Source: Aminivibrio sp.
Lineage (GTDB): Bacteria > Synergistota > Synergistia > Synergistales > Aminobacteriaceae
Reading direction: 5' to 3'
DNA: 64,000 nucleotides
Assembly: GCF_016756745.1 (NCBI RefSeq)
Contig: NZ_JAESIH010000037.1
Span: 1 to 64,000 of the forward strand
Part shown: positions 16,358 through 25,186 of the stretch, piece after piece
Layout: each line of letters opens with the position of its first letter
How positions within the stretch are numbered: position 1 is the first letter of the stretch
Translations under genes and position numbers: made by a program
Notes under the pieces: generated by a model
What the model was told of the DNA's origin: nothing
Seen by the model: only the letters and a program-made list of their open reading frames with translations
The model's database searches: none

Positions 16358-16420
16358 AAATAGGTCTTTTGGCTCATTTTTAATGTTTTTTTGAGAGCCT
16401 AAAGGCCTATTTATTTTTTT
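16358..16420 (+). terminator. Terminator-like hairpin after rnpB
   Basis: AAATAGGTCTTTTGGCTCA (16358-16376) and the near-complement at 16392-16412 form a long stem with a 2-nt bulge and one mismatch, followed by ATTTTTTT. It ends just before the MraZ boxes and so separates rnpB from the dcw cluster. Confidence 0.75.
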
Positions 16421-16427
16421 GCGAGAG

Positions 16428-16470
16428 TGGTAGGGTGGGGGCAAGTGGGGGAAAATGTCGTAAAGTGGGA
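16428..16470 (+). promoter_or_regulatory. Phased MraZ-binding boxes upstream of mraZ
   Basis: TGGGG at 16436, TGGGG at 16446 and TGGGA at 16466 are spaced in exact 10-nt register; the 16456 register holds a degenerate TGTCG, and TGGTA occurs at 16428. MraZ of Escherichia coli binds TGGGN direct repeats separated by 5 nt, that is, with a 10-nt period. The boxes end 10 nt before the mraZ ATG, so autorepression of the dcw cluster is likely. Confidence 0.8.
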
Positions 16471-16479
16471 GGGATTCCC

Positions 16480-16905
16480 ATGTTGGTGGGGACCTATGAA
16501 CACAAAATTGACTCCAAGGCGCGGATCGTTCTTCCCTCGAAGTTCAGGGAAGAGCTTGGAGACTGTGTTTTTTCCACCATCGGCATCGACAGGTGCGTTT
16601 CTCTCTATTCCCGCTCCCGGTGGGAAAATGTCATGACCAAGCTCCAGGATCTCCCCTTTTCAAAAAGCAAAACCCGAGGGCTCCTCAGGGTGATGCTCGC
16701 TAGTGCTCATGAACTGCCCGTTGACTCGGCAGGAAGGATTCTCCTTCCTCCTGTTCTTCGACAGCACGGTGATCTTTCTCAGGATGTTGTTTTTGTCGGA
16801 GTAAACGACCATGTTGAGCTTTGGGACCGGGACAGGTGGTATGAATACCGGGAAGAGATGGTCGGGGAACTGTCCGAAATAGCCGAGGGAGTTGAAGGAT
16901 TTTGA
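16480..16905 (+). CDS. mraZ: Transcriptional regulator MraZ
   Basis: MraZ is an AbrB-fold DNA-binding protein that represses the dcw promoter. The 141-residue product begins MLVGTYEHKIDSKARIVLP and has the second swapped-hairpin repeat SAHELPVDSAGRILLPPVLR near residues 69-88, so both SpoVT-AbrB-like repeats with their D-x-K/A-GR-I-LP motifs are intact. In-frame upstream starts near 16427-16435 lie within the MraZ boxes; ATG at 16480 follows GGGAGGG by 6 nt. The rsmH start overlaps the stop by 4 nt. Confidence 0.95.
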   Translation: MLVGTYEHKIDSKARIVLPSKFREELGDCVFSTIGIDRCVSLYSRSRWENVMTKLQDLPFSKSKTRGLLRVMLASAHELPVDSAGRILLPPVLRQHGDLSQDVVFVGVNDHVELWDRDRWYEYREEMVGELSEIAEGVEGF

Positions 16906-17819
16906 CGGAACACATCCCCGTTCTCATAACTGAAATCCTGTCTTTTTTGCAGTCCCGCCCGAAAATCGGTAAGGTACTTGATTGCACTCTCGGCCTCGGA
17001 GGATATTCAGAGGCTGTCCTCCAGGCGTTTCCCGGAGTTCGCGTGTGGGGACTCGACCAGGACGAGGAGGCCATACGGATAGCCTCAGACAGGCTCGACG
17101 CTTTCGGGAACAGGTTCCATCCGATCCACGGAAACTTTGCTGAAGCGGTTGACCTGGCTGGATATGCCGGTCCTTTTGACGCTATTTTTTTCGATCTCGG
17201 AGTGTCCAACCTCCAGATCACGGAGGGGCACCGGGGTTTTTCTTTCCAGGCGGACGGACCGCTCGATATGAGGATGAACAGGCGTTCCGATCTGACGGCC
17301 GAATATCTTGTGAACAATTGGACGGAAAAAGAACTCTCCGAGATTTTCTGGAAGTACGGCGAGGAGCGCTATTCCAGGCAAATTGCCCGAGGAATACTTC
17401 GTCACAGGGAAACCACCGGGAAGATTGAAACCACCGGGAACCTTGTGGCGGTTATCCGGGAAACCCTTCCGGCTCCCGTCCAGAGAAAAATGGGCGGACA
17501 TCCCGCACGTAAGGTATTCCAGGCGCTTAGGATTGCAGTCAATAACGAACTTGATGCCTTGGAACGGGGCCTGTCTGGAGCTTTTGAACTGGCCAGTCCC
17601 GGCGCTTCCATAGCTGTAGTAAGCTATCATTCTCTTGAAGACCGCATCGTGAAACATTTTTTTAGAGAAATGCAAAAAGACAACAGAGGAACCATCGCGA
17701 CGAAGCGTCCTGTTATTCCTTCTGACGGGGAAATTGAAAGAAATTACAAGGCCAGAAGCGCGAAACTGCGGCTTTTCGTCATCACCGAGCCGGGGAAGGA
17801 GACAAAAACAAAATGCTGA
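16902..17819 (+). CDS. rsmH: 16S rRNA (cytosine(1402)-N4)-methyltransferase RsmH
   Basis: RsmH (formerly MraW) methylates N4 of C1402 in the decoding centre of 16S rRNA. The 305-residue protein has the HIPVLITEIL opening, the SAM loop DCTLGLGGYSEAVL, FDLGVSNLQI, GPLDMRMN, and the C-terminal HPARKVFQALRIAVNNEL and VVSYHSLEDRIVKHFF motifs. The start is TTG overlapping the mraZ stop, with GAAGGA as ribosome site. It overlaps ftsL by 7 nt. Confidence 0.96.
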   Translation: MTEHIPVLITEILSFLQSRPKIGKVLDCTLGLGGYSEAVLQAFPGVRVWGLDQDEEAIRIASDRLDAFGNRFHPIHGNFAEAVDLAGYAGPFDAIFFDLGVSNLQITEGHRGFSFQADGPLDMRMNRRSDLTAEYLVNNWTEKELSEIFWKYGEERYSRQIARGILRHRETTGKIETTGNLVAVIRETLPAPVQRKMGGHPARKVFQALRIAVNNELDALERGLSGAFELASPGASIAVVSYHSLEDRIVKHFFREMQKDNRGTIATKRPVIPSDGEIERNYKARSAKLRLFVITEPGKETKTKC

Positions 17820-18232
17820 GCCAGAGAGATGGTCAGACAAAGGCGGTTTTTACCCTGAGAAAAATTTGTCCTTATCTTATTTTTTCGGCCCTTGTCGTTT
17901 TCGGATCGTTCATGGGACTCGGAGTGCTTCGACTGTACAGTTTTCGTCTGGAATACAGGCTCAACAACATTAATTCCCAGATCGAATCCTTTCAGGCGCA
18001 GCAGATATCTCTCAAACAAAGCCTGTCGGCTCTTCTTTCTCCCGGGAGAGTGTACGGCTATTCCAAAAGTGAGCTCGGCATGACCTATGCTTCCAATGTC
18101 AGGACTCTGCGCCTGGATGGTCCCCTTCTTGCAGATTCCGGTCCGGGCGGAAACAGCGGAGGAGAGCCCGCACAGAAAGAACCGAAAGGCTGGTTCTATT
18201 TCTTTCTGGAAAAAGCGATGGCAGGAGAATGA
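17813..18232 (+). CDS. ftsL: FtsL-like cell-division membrane protein
   Basis: This 139-residue bitopic protein sits in the invariant ftsL position between rsmH and ftsI. It has a short basic cytoplasmic N-terminus, one membrane helix (about residues 20-42) and a periplasmic coiled coil (LEYRLNNINSQIESFQAQQISLKQSL), followed by a segment with SKSELGMTYA, which resembles the A-x-x-LGM-x-x end of FtsL/DivIC. A glycine-rich, then aromatic C-terminal tail (KGWFYFFLEKA) is an unusual addition. FtsL normally bridges FtsB and FtsQ and activates FtsWI. Identification is mainly from topology and context. Confidence 0.75.
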   Translation: MLSQRDGQTKAVFTLRKICPYLIFSALVVFGSFMGLGVLRLYSFRLEYRLNNINSQIESFQAQQISLKQSLSALLSPGRVYGYSKSELGMTYASNVRTLRLDGPLLADSGPGGNSGGEPAQKEPKGWFYFFLEKAMAGE

Positions 18233-18264
18233 TCACCTTGTGACATCCCTCGGAGGGACTTGGC

Positions 18265-19944
18265 ATGTTAAAACGCTTTGGGGGTTCCCCTTGGTTTCTT
18301 GTCTTTCTGTTTTTTGCCGTTCTTTTCTGGAGAGTGGCATCTCTCCAGCTTTTTCCTGATCCCCGCGTGGAGAAGCAGTCACGGCGGCAATACTGGAGCC
18401 GTGTTCCGGTAAGCACCAACAGGGGTTTCATATATGATGCCGACGGAAATGCCCTTGCCCTTTCAGTTCCTTCTTCCAGTTTCTTTCTTGACCCCGCTTT
18501 CTGGAATCCCTCAGATGGGCCGAAGCTTCAGGGCATTCTTCCTGAAAGTATCATCGCAGCCATTTCAGCCCAAATACCCGGACGATTCTTCTGGCTTGCC
18601 CGAAAAGTCGACAGAGGAACGGCGGAGAAAATCCGCAGCCTGAATCTCAAGGGTATTTATGAAATCAGTGAAAAGAAGCGCCTTTACCCCAACAAGTCCC
18701 TTCTCTCTCATGTTCTGGGTTTCTGCGATGTGGACGACAAAGGACTTGCAGGAATTGAACTGGTGTGGGATAAAATTCTTTTCTCCCCTCCTGGAATAAA
18801 GGTCCTGGCCAAGGGGTCATCGGGGAGGACCCTGGATATCAGCCGCCAATCAAATGAAGGACTCTCTTTCGGACCGGGATCGGTCAGGCTTACGGTTGAT
18901 TCGAGAATCCAGTTCATCGTAGAAAAGCGGCTGGAAGAAGGCGTTGCCGAACACGGGGCCAAGTGGGGCAGCATTGTGTGCATTGACCCGGAAACCGGGG
19001 CCATCGTTTCTATGGCAAGCTGGCCGTCCTTCGACCCGAACGTGAGAGAAAACCTTACATACCTGAAGAGAATTACGAACAATTCTACCGGGCGCACATA
19101 CGAACCCGGATCAACATTCAAACCCATCGTCCTGGGTATAGCCATGGAAAAAGGATGTGTCGGAGGTTCCGAAACATTTAACTGCCCTTACAGAATAAAG
19201 GTTGCGGACGGGCACATTTCCGAAGCAAGCAACAGAAGTTATGGAAGGCTCTCCGTTCCGGAGATTCTCATAAAGTCGTCTAACACGGGCATGGCTCAAA
19301 TCGGCATGCGGGTCAAGCCGTTCGACATGTACAACGGGGTCCGGGAGTGGGGATTCAGCAAGCCCTTGGGGATCGAACTGAACGGCGTGGAAGACGGGCT
19401 TCTCGCCACGCCGGAACAATGGAGGGGGGTCGTTCCTTCGAATATCTCTATCGGCCAGGGACTTGCGGTCACCCCCCTTCACCTGGCCAATGCCATGGCA
19501 GCGATAGCCAACGGCGGATTTCTTCTTCGGCCATACATTGTTTCTGAAGTCCGCGATTCGTCAGGCCGGATGATCTATAAAGGCGAACGAACGCTTGTTC
19601 GGGAAGTGCTTTCGCCGAAAACCGCGTCATGGCTTTCGTCCGTCATGAAAGAATCAGTGAAAAGCGGGACGGGAAAGACGGCAGGGCTTCCCTATGTCTC
19701 CATCGCGGGAAAAACGGGCACAGCCCAGGTGGCAGAAAAAGGAGAGTACAAAAAAGGGAAATGGGTTTCGTCTTTTGCCGGCTTCTGGCCTGCCGAAAAA
19801 CCTGACTATGTCATGCTCGTGGTCATCGGGGAACCATCGAAGGGGAAATACTACGGCGGCGATGTTGCAGCCCCGGTATTCCGCCGGATAGTGGAGGACA
19901 TGTTCCAGTCCGGCCTTTTTGCCGACAGCGGATGGGGAGGATAG
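18265..19944 (+). CDS. ftsI: Septal peptidoglycan transpeptidase FtsI (class B PBP)
   Basis: FtsI crosslinks septal peptidoglycan together with FtsW. The 559-residue protein has a single N-terminal membrane anchor (about residues 9-26), a pedestal domain (RRQYWSRVPVSTNRGFIYDADG...), and a transpeptidase domain with the catalytic STFKP tetrad serine near residue 284, SSN within IKSSNTGMAQ, and KTG in AGKTGTAQ. No C-terminal PASTA repeats are present, so it is the FtsI rather than the SpoVD type. CGGAGGGA lies about 9 nt upstream of the ATG. Confidence 0.95.
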   Translation: MLKRFGGSPWFLVFLFFAVLFWRVASLQLFPDPRVEKQSRRQYWSRVPVSTNRGFIYDADGNALALSVPSSSFFLDPAFWNPSDGPKLQGILPESIIAAISAQIPGRFFWLARKVDRGTAEKIRSLNLKGIYEISEKKRLYPNKSLLSHVLGFCDVDDKGLAGIELVWDKILFSPPGIKVLAKGSSGRTLDISRQSNEGLSFGPGSVRLTVDSRIQFIVEKRLEEGVAEHGAKWGSIVCIDPETGAIVSMASWPSFDPNVRENLTYLKRITNNSTGRTYEPGSTFKPIVLGIAMEKGCVGGSETFNCPYRIKVADGHISEASNRSYGRLSVPEILIKSSNTGMAQIGMRVKPFDMYNGVREWGFSKPLGIELNGVEDGLLATPEQWRGVVPSNISIGQGLAVTPLHLANAMAAIANGGFLLRPYIVSEVRDSSGRMIYKGERTLVREVLSPKTASWLSSVMKESVKSGTGKTAGLPYVSIAGKTGTAQVAEKGEYKKGKWVSSFAGFWPAEKPDYVMLVVIGEPSKGKYYGGDVAAPVFRRIVEDMFQSGLFADSGWGG

Positions 19945-19948
19945 CCAT

Positions 19949-21457
19949 ATGCCGTTCTTGACAGCGGTACTGGATGAATTTGAAAAAAAACACGGTTCCT
20001 CACCGGTTGTCCGGAATCTTCCGTCAAATCCGCCTTTTTTGGAACAGGTCACGGGAGACAGCAGGGAAGCCGTTCCCGGATCAGTATTCTGCTGTGTCAG
20101 GGGAGAAAAAAAGGACGGGCTGGATTTTGCAGCTGCTGCTGTGGAAAAGGGGGCCTGCGTCCTTCTGACCGACAGGGAAATTCCTCTCTCTGTTCCCCAG
20201 CTGCTGACGACCGATGTGCGAAGGGATATGGGCAGACTTGCCTCTATCGTGTACGGCTGCCCCTCCTCAAAGATGAAAATGTTCGCTGTCACCGGAACCA
20301 ACGGAAAGAGCACCACTACCTGGATGATACGGCATATCCTTCAGTCCCTGGGTATAAGGACCGGTCTTTTCGGAACCATTGTCTACAATGATGGAGCTGC
20401 AGAACGAGATGCAGGAAGAACCACACCGGAAAGCTATGAAATTCAGCGATCCCTGGCGTCCATGGTGAAGAACGGATGCGGAGCATGCGTCATGGAAGCG
20501 TCATCCCACGGTCTTTCCCTCGGAAGACTCGAAGGCTGCGCCTTCGACGGTGCCGTCTTCACGAATCTCAGCGAGGAACATCTGGATTATCATAAAACGC
20601 TTGAAGAGTATTTTCAGGCAAAAATTCGCCTTTTTTTCGATTATATGAAAGAGGGCTGGCACGGAGCTTCCAACATGGATGATCTCCACGGGAGAAGACT
20701 GCTTTCCGTTTTTCCAGGAAACCTCATTCCTTTCGGGCTCGGGGGAAACAGCTCGAAAGACGTCAGGGGCACCATTCTTTCCGCAGCGCCTTCAGGAAAC
20801 GAATTTTCGGTTCGCCTGCCGGGAAAACAGGAAGAACTGAGATTTTTTCTTCCTCTTCCGGGACGGTTCAATGTGTATAATGCTCTGGGTTCGATTGCTC
20901 TTCTTCATTCTTTTGTGGATAACCCCGAAAAGTTGGCCGCAGCGCTCAAAACCATGCCCCAGGTCCCGGGAAGACTGGAGCGGTATTATCTTTCCAGCGG
21001 GGTTTGCGTGATCATTGACTTCGCCCATACCCCTACAGCCCTGGGAAATGTTCTTTCCGAACTTCGAAACATGTGCGCCGGAAAGCTGTGCGCCGTTTTC
21101 GGGCATGGGGGGGAGCGTTTCCAGCCGAACCGTTATTCCCTCGGCATGACCGCCGCCCGGTACTGCGACAGGATCGTCGTCACCATGGACAACCCGAGGA
21201 GCGAGGACCCGGGTAAAATCGCGGACCAGATTTACGACGGCATTCGTGCTTCCGAAAAGGAACCGGATACGGAAATAATTCTCGACCGGAAGGCGGCAAT
21301 CAGACGAGCCCTTGACGGGGCTCGGGCAGGAGACGTCGTTGCAGTAACAGGGAAGGGACCGGAGAAATATCTTGTCATCGGAAATCAGACAATTCCCTAT
21401 TCAGACAAGGAAACTGTCCTTGACTGGGTGCAGGAAAGAGGCTTGACATGGAAATGA
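19949..21457 (+). CDS. murE: UDP-MurNAc-tripeptide synthetase MurE (meso-DAP type)
   Basis: MurE adds the third amino acid of the peptidoglycan stem peptide in an ATP-dependent ligation. The 502-residue protein has GTNGKSTT (P-loop), TTPESYEIQRSLA, HGLSLGRLEG, FTNLSEEHLDYH, and the substrate motif DNPRSEDP, which in MurE is associated with meso-diaminopimelate rather than lysine. The longer frame from 19919 is not used, since GGGGAGG lies about 9 nt before ATG 19949. It overlaps murF by 10 nt. Confidence 0.95.
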   Translation: MPFLTAVLDEFEKKHGSSPVVRNLPSNPPFLEQVTGDSREAVPGSVFCCVRGEKKDGLDFAAAAVEKGACVLLTDREIPLSVPQLLTTDVRRDMGRLASIVYGCPSSKMKMFAVTGTNGKSTTTWMIRHILQSLGIRTGLFGTIVYNDGAAERDAGRTTPESYEIQRSLASMVKNGCGACVMEASSHGLSLGRLEGCAFDGAVFTNLSEEHLDYHKTLEEYFQAKIRLFFDYMKEGWHGASNMDDLHGRRLLSVFPGNLIPFGLGGNSSKDVRGTILSAAPSGNEFSVRLPGKQEELRFFLPLPGRFNVYNALGSIALLHSFVDNPEKLAAALKTMPQVPGRLERYYLSSGVCVIIDFAHTPTALGNVLSELRNMCAGKLCAVFGHGGERFQPNRYSLGMTAARYCDRIVVTMDNPRSEDPGKIADQIYDGIRASEKEPDTEIILDRKAAIRRALDGARAGDVVAVTGKGPEKYLVIGNQTIPYSDKETVLDWVQERGLTWK

Positions 21458-22833
21458 ACACTTTTTCTTTTATCGCTGAACTCGCAGGTTCCGAACTACG
21501 GGGCCCCGACGGGGTTTTCTCCGGAAGGTTCCTCGCCGACAGCAGGCTGGTCCGGAAAGGAGACGCCTTCGTGGCATTCCGGGGAGAAAACACCGATGGA
21601 CACGCATTCATACCCGATGCAATTGCCCACGGAGCATCCCTGATCATCTGCGAAGATGACGGGAATATCCCTTTCTCTACCGCTTCGCTGAAGGTCAGCG
21701 ACACGTACAAAGCCCTTCCCGCCATGGCGAAAAAACGGCTTGCCCTTCATGGGAAAAAGCTGCACATCATAGCAATTACCGGAAGCGTAGGCAAAACAAC
21801 CACGAGGGACTATCTTGTCAGGTGCCTGAAGACCTCTTTCAGGGTCCATTCAGCGGAACACAGTTATAACACCCTCATCGGGTGTTCCATGACCATTCTT
21901 TCTCTTCCGGAAGATGCCGAGGTCCTCGTGCTCGAAATGGGCACCAACCACCCCGGTGAAATAGCGGAAATGGCCCGGTTCTTCCCTCCGACCACTTCCG
22001 TGATCACGGAAGTGGCTCCGGCCCACCTTGAGGGTTTCGGTTCTGTGGAGGGAGTGCTCGAGGCAAAGATGGAGATCGCCGGATCCCCGGCTCTCAAGTC
22101 CTTTTTCTACAACGGGGACAATCCTCTTCTGGCAGGGGCTGCCTCGCGGCTTCCGGCAGAAATTGCCAGGCTCTCCGCAGGAATGGAGGAGTGTGATTAT
22201 CGCATTCTCGCCCCGATTTTCACCATCGAAGGAGGGGTTCCCGAACTGTCTTTTTCCCTTGCGATCCCCGGGGATGTCCTTCACGTAAAAGCCAGGGCTT
22301 TCGGGAAACATGCGGCCTATCCCCTGGCATTTGCCGCCGGGATAAGCACCCGGCTCGGTGTTCCCGGAGAAAAAGCCGTTGCGGCTCTCAGGGAGGCTCA
22401 TTCCCTCGAAGGCAGGGGACGCATCAGAATCCTCGGTTCAGGCGCCTGCCTCATCGACGATTCCTACAATGCAAATCCGGCTTCCATGGCGTCGGTCTTG
22501 AGGGCAACTGCCGGCATCGAAAAACACCGGAAATTTGCGGTCGTCGGCGAAATGCTTGAGCTCGGGGAGAGAAGCGATGATTTCCACCGGGATCTGCTGC
22601 CTCTTCTCCGTTCTTTCGATACCGTCTGGCTTGTAGGGAAAACATGGGAAAGGATAGCCTCTTTTACCGGACCGGATGAAACACACCTTGTCCTTTGGAG
22701 CGACAGCCTTCAAAAGCTGGGAGACTGTCTCGGGAACGAACTGGGAGAAGGAGACGCCATCGTAATCAAGGGATCCCATGGCAACCGGCTCGACCGGCTT
22801 GTGGAAATCCTCTGCCGGGAGGCTTCATCATGA
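21448..22833 (+). CDS. murF: UDP-MurNAc-pentapeptide synthetase MurF
   Basis: MurF ligates D-Ala-D-Ala to UDP-MurNAc-tripeptide, completing the cytoplasmic precursor. The 461-residue sequence shows the N-terminal DSRLVRKGDAFVAFRG motif, the P-loop TGSVGKTTTRDYL, EMGTNHPGEI, and the C-terminal DDSYNANPASM and KGSHGNRLD motifs specific to MurF. The start lies within the end of murE and the stop overlaps mraY by 4 nt. The D-Ala-D-Ala ligase gene ddl is not in this window. Confidence 0.95.
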   Translation: MEMNTFSFIAELAGSELRGPDGVFSGRFLADSRLVRKGDAFVAFRGENTDGHAFIPDAIAHGASLIICEDDGNIPFSTASLKVSDTYKALPAMAKKRLALHGKKLHIIAITGSVGKTTTRDYLVRCLKTSFRVHSAEHSYNTLIGCSMTILSLPEDAEVLVLEMGTNHPGEIAEMARFFPPTTSVITEVAPAHLEGFGSVEGVLEAKMEIAGSPALKSFFYNGDNPLLAGAASRLPAEIARLSAGMEECDYRILAPIFTIEGGVPELSFSLAIPGDVLHVKARAFGKHAAYPLAFAAGISTRLGVPGEKAVAALREAHSLEGRGRIRILGSGACLIDDSYNANPASMASVLRATAGIEKHRKFAVVGEMLELGERSDDFHRDLLPLLRSFDTVWLVGKTWERIASFTGPDETHLVLWSDSLQKLGDCLGNELGEGDAIVIKGSHGNRLDRLVEILCREASS

Positions 22834-23786
22834 AGTTTGTTTTTATCTTTTCAGTGGTCATCATTCTCGAAATTTTCCTTCAGTCCAGGTGGATCAGCGG
22901 CCTGAACCGCCGGCAGGTTACTCTCGCCCAAAAGGTGTATGGCGTCAAAAGCCACATGGAAACCAAGTCGTCAACCCCTTCCATGGGAGGGCTCGTATTC
23001 ATCGCTGCGGCTCTTGCGTCCATTCCCCTGGCCGGATGGTTTTCAGATGCTGTTCCGGGAGAACTGGCTTTTTTCTGGTTTTTCCCTTTCCTTTCCGCTG
23101 CGGTGGGATTTGCAGATGACTGGATTAAATTCAGCAAAAAGTCCAGTGAAGGGTTTCCGAGCCTGTACAAGCTCGGTGTCCAAATTCTCATCGTCCTTCC
23201 CTGGGTAATGTGGATTTCCCTTTCAAGGGGAATAAGCCTCTGGCCAGGGATCGTTCTTTCTCCCCGGCTTGCCGTTCCCATTGCAACCTTTCTTGCAATA
23301 GGGATGCTCAATGCGGTCAATGTGACCGACGGCCTTGACGGCCTTGCAGCCGGGACATGCGTCATCTCCATGGCAGGGGCCATTCTCTGGCTCCCTCTGC
23401 GGGGGTCCGCATTTTACGGCGCCGTCGCCGGCCTCGCCGTCTGCGCTGCTTTCCTCTGGCACAATGCCTATCCTGCGAAAGTTTTCATGGGTGACGTAGG
23501 ATCCCACTTCATCGCCGGCCTTATCGTCAGCACGGCGATACACGGCGACTGCCTGATCGCCCTCATTCCCCTCGGATTTGTCTACGGGCTTGAGATTCTC
23601 TCGGTTTCCGCGCAGCTGACGGCAATTTACGGATTCAAAAAAAAGATATTTCTCATGAGCCCCATACACCACCATTTCGAACTGCTGGGCTGGAGAGAAA
23701 ACCATATCGTCACAAGGTTCTGGCTGGTTCACGGAGCCGGGCTGGCCATCACGGCGGTCCTTCTTTCGTCATATTTCGGGAACTGA
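22830..23786 (+). CDS. mraY: Phospho-MurNAc-pentapeptide transferase MraY
   Basis: MraY moves phospho-MurNAc-pentapeptide from UDP to undecaprenyl phosphate, making lipid I at the inner membrane. The 318-residue protein has about ten hydrophobic helices and the family motifs STPSMGGL, the catalytic aspartate pair in FADDWIKF, NAVNVTDGLDGLAAG, and KVFMGDVGSHFIAG, plus SPIHHHFELLGW near the C-terminus. The 45-codon upstream extension of the frame lies inside murF, so ATG 22830 (ATGA overlap with murF, GGGAGG 7 nt before it) is the start. Confidence 0.96.
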   Translation: MKFVFIFSVVIILEIFLQSRWISGLNRRQVTLAQKVYGVKSHMETKSSTPSMGGLVFIAAALASIPLAGWFSDAVPGELAFFWFFPFLSAAVGFADDWIKFSKKSSEGFPSLYKLGVQILIVLPWVMWISLSRGISLWPGIVLSPRLAVPIATFLAIGMLNAVNVTDGLDGLAAGTCVISMAGAILWLPLRGSAFYGAVAGLAVCAAFLWHNAYPAKVFMGDVGSHFIAGLIVSTAIHGDCLIALIPLGFVYGLEILSVSAQLTAIYGFKKKIFLMSPIHHHFELLGWRENHIVTRFWLVHGAGLAITAVLLSSYFGN

Positions 23787-23815
23787 CATTCCCAGGTCTT
23801 TAGAGGTGTATTGCC

Positions 23816-25186
23816 ATGGAACCTGCACATGATCTTCAGGGGAAAAAAATCACCATCATAGGATCCGGAGTCAGCGGCAAAGGTCTGGCATCTCTTGCCG
23901 CCGGGCTGGGTGCGTCTGTTTTCGTGACGGAGAGGAAACACCTGGATGAAGATGCGCGGAATCTCTTCAGGAAAAAAGGCGTTGCTTGGGAGGAGGACGG
24001 TCATTCAGACCGTGCATGCGACGCCGACCTGGTTGTAGCAGGTTCGGGCATATCTCCTTCTGCTCCCGTGATTATCGAAGCCAGGAAAAAGGGGATACCG
24101 GTAACGGGGGAACTCGACTTTATTGCCCCGTTCCTTCGGGGGAAAGTGATAGGCGTAACGGGAAGCAACGGGAAAAGCACAACCACGGCCCTTCTTGGCC
24201 ATATGCTCTCCCGAAAAGGGTTTGCTGTTTCCATCGCAGGAAACATCGGCACCTCCCTTGCTGACTCAGCTTTCAAAGAGTGGGATTATATCGTGGTGGA
24301 GCTGAGCAGTTTCCAGCTCTACTGGAATTCCTGCCTGTCCTGCTGTGTGGCTGTCGTGACCAACCTGGCTCCGGATCACATCGACTGGCACGGAAGCTAC
24401 GAGGAGTATGTACGGGCAAAGGCAAGGATCATCACCACCCAGGGAGGGTCCGGCATGGTGATTGTCCAGGAAAGGGACCGGGCTGCGCTCGGCGTCGCAT
24501 CCTCCGACGAACGCATCGTATGTTTCTCGTGGAAAGGGGAATTTCCCGACCGGTGCGAAAAGGCGATCCTTGCCGACGAAAACAGCAGGTCCGTGTATTT
24601 CCGAACCGGGAAGAACGAAGAGAAGCTTTTCGGGTTTGATGATCTTCCCCTCATCGGAAAGCACAACATCGAAAATGGTTCCATGGCGGCGGGTGTTCTT
24701 CATCTCCTCGGAGAGAACGGCATACCTGACCTTTTCTCGGGATTCGGCGGGCTGCCCCACAGGTGCGAAAAGGTCGCCCACATCGGCGGTCTTCTCTTCA
24801 TTGACGACTCCAAGGGAACAAATGTAGCCTCCACGTGTACCGCTCTGACCTCCATTGAGGGGCCGAAGGCAATCATCCTGGGAGGGCAGGGAAAAGGCGA
24901 AGATTATGCCCCCCTGGCAGAAACGGTACGAAAAGAAGCGGCCGCGGCGGTGGTAATGGGGGAGGAGCGGGGGAAAATAGCGGATGCTCTCCGGCAGGCC
25001 GGATATGACCGAATTTTTGAAGCGGAAGGAATGGAAGATGCCGTGAAAAAGGCCGTTTCCGCCCTGTCGGGGAAAGGCGTGGTTCTTCTGTCTCCCGCAT
25101 GCACCAGCTGGGACATGTACCCGAACTACAAGAAAAGGGGAGAACACTTCAAGAGCATCGTCCTCTCCCTGGAGAAACGGCTATGA
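23816..25186 (+). CDS. murD: UDP-MurNAc-L-Ala:D-Glu ligase MurD
   Basis: MurD adds D-glutamate to UDP-MurNAc-L-alanine. The 456-residue protein has an N-terminal Rossmann-like domain (ITIIGSGVSGKGLA), the P-loop VTGSNGKSTTTAL, ELSSFQLYW, NLAPDHIDWHGSYEEY, and the C-terminal DDSKGTNVAST and LLSPACTSWDMYPNYKKRGEHF motifs. It follows mraY after 29 nt with AGAGGTG as ribosome site and overlaps ftsW by 4 nt. Confidence 0.96.
   Translation: MEPAHDLQGKKITIIGSGVSGKGLASLAAGLGASVFVTERKHLDEDARNLFRKKGVAWEEDGHSDRACDADLVVAGSGISPSAPVIIEARKKGIPVTGELDFIAPFLRGKVIGVTGSNGKSTTTALLGHMLSRKGFAVSIAGNIGTSLADSAFKEWDYIVVELSSFQLYWNSCLSCCVAVVTNLAPDHIDWHGSYEEYVRAKARIITTQGGSGMVIVQERDRAALGVASSDERIVCFSWKGEFPDRCEKAILADENSRSVYFRTGKNEEKLFGFDDLPLIGKHNIENGSMAAGVLHLLGENGIPDLFSGFGGLPHRCEKVAHIGGLLFIDDSKGTNVASTCTALTSIEGPKAIILGGQGKGEDYAPLAETVRKEAAAAVVMGEERGKIADALRQAGYDRIFEAEGMEDAVKKAVSALSGKGVVLLSPACTSWDMYPNYKKRGEHFKSIVLSLEKRL

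Noticed and set aside
16428-16470. Tandem TGGGN repeats as a CRISPR or microsatellite
   Set aside because: Repeat units are only 5 nt in 10-nt register and match the MraZ operator; there are no spacers or cas genes.
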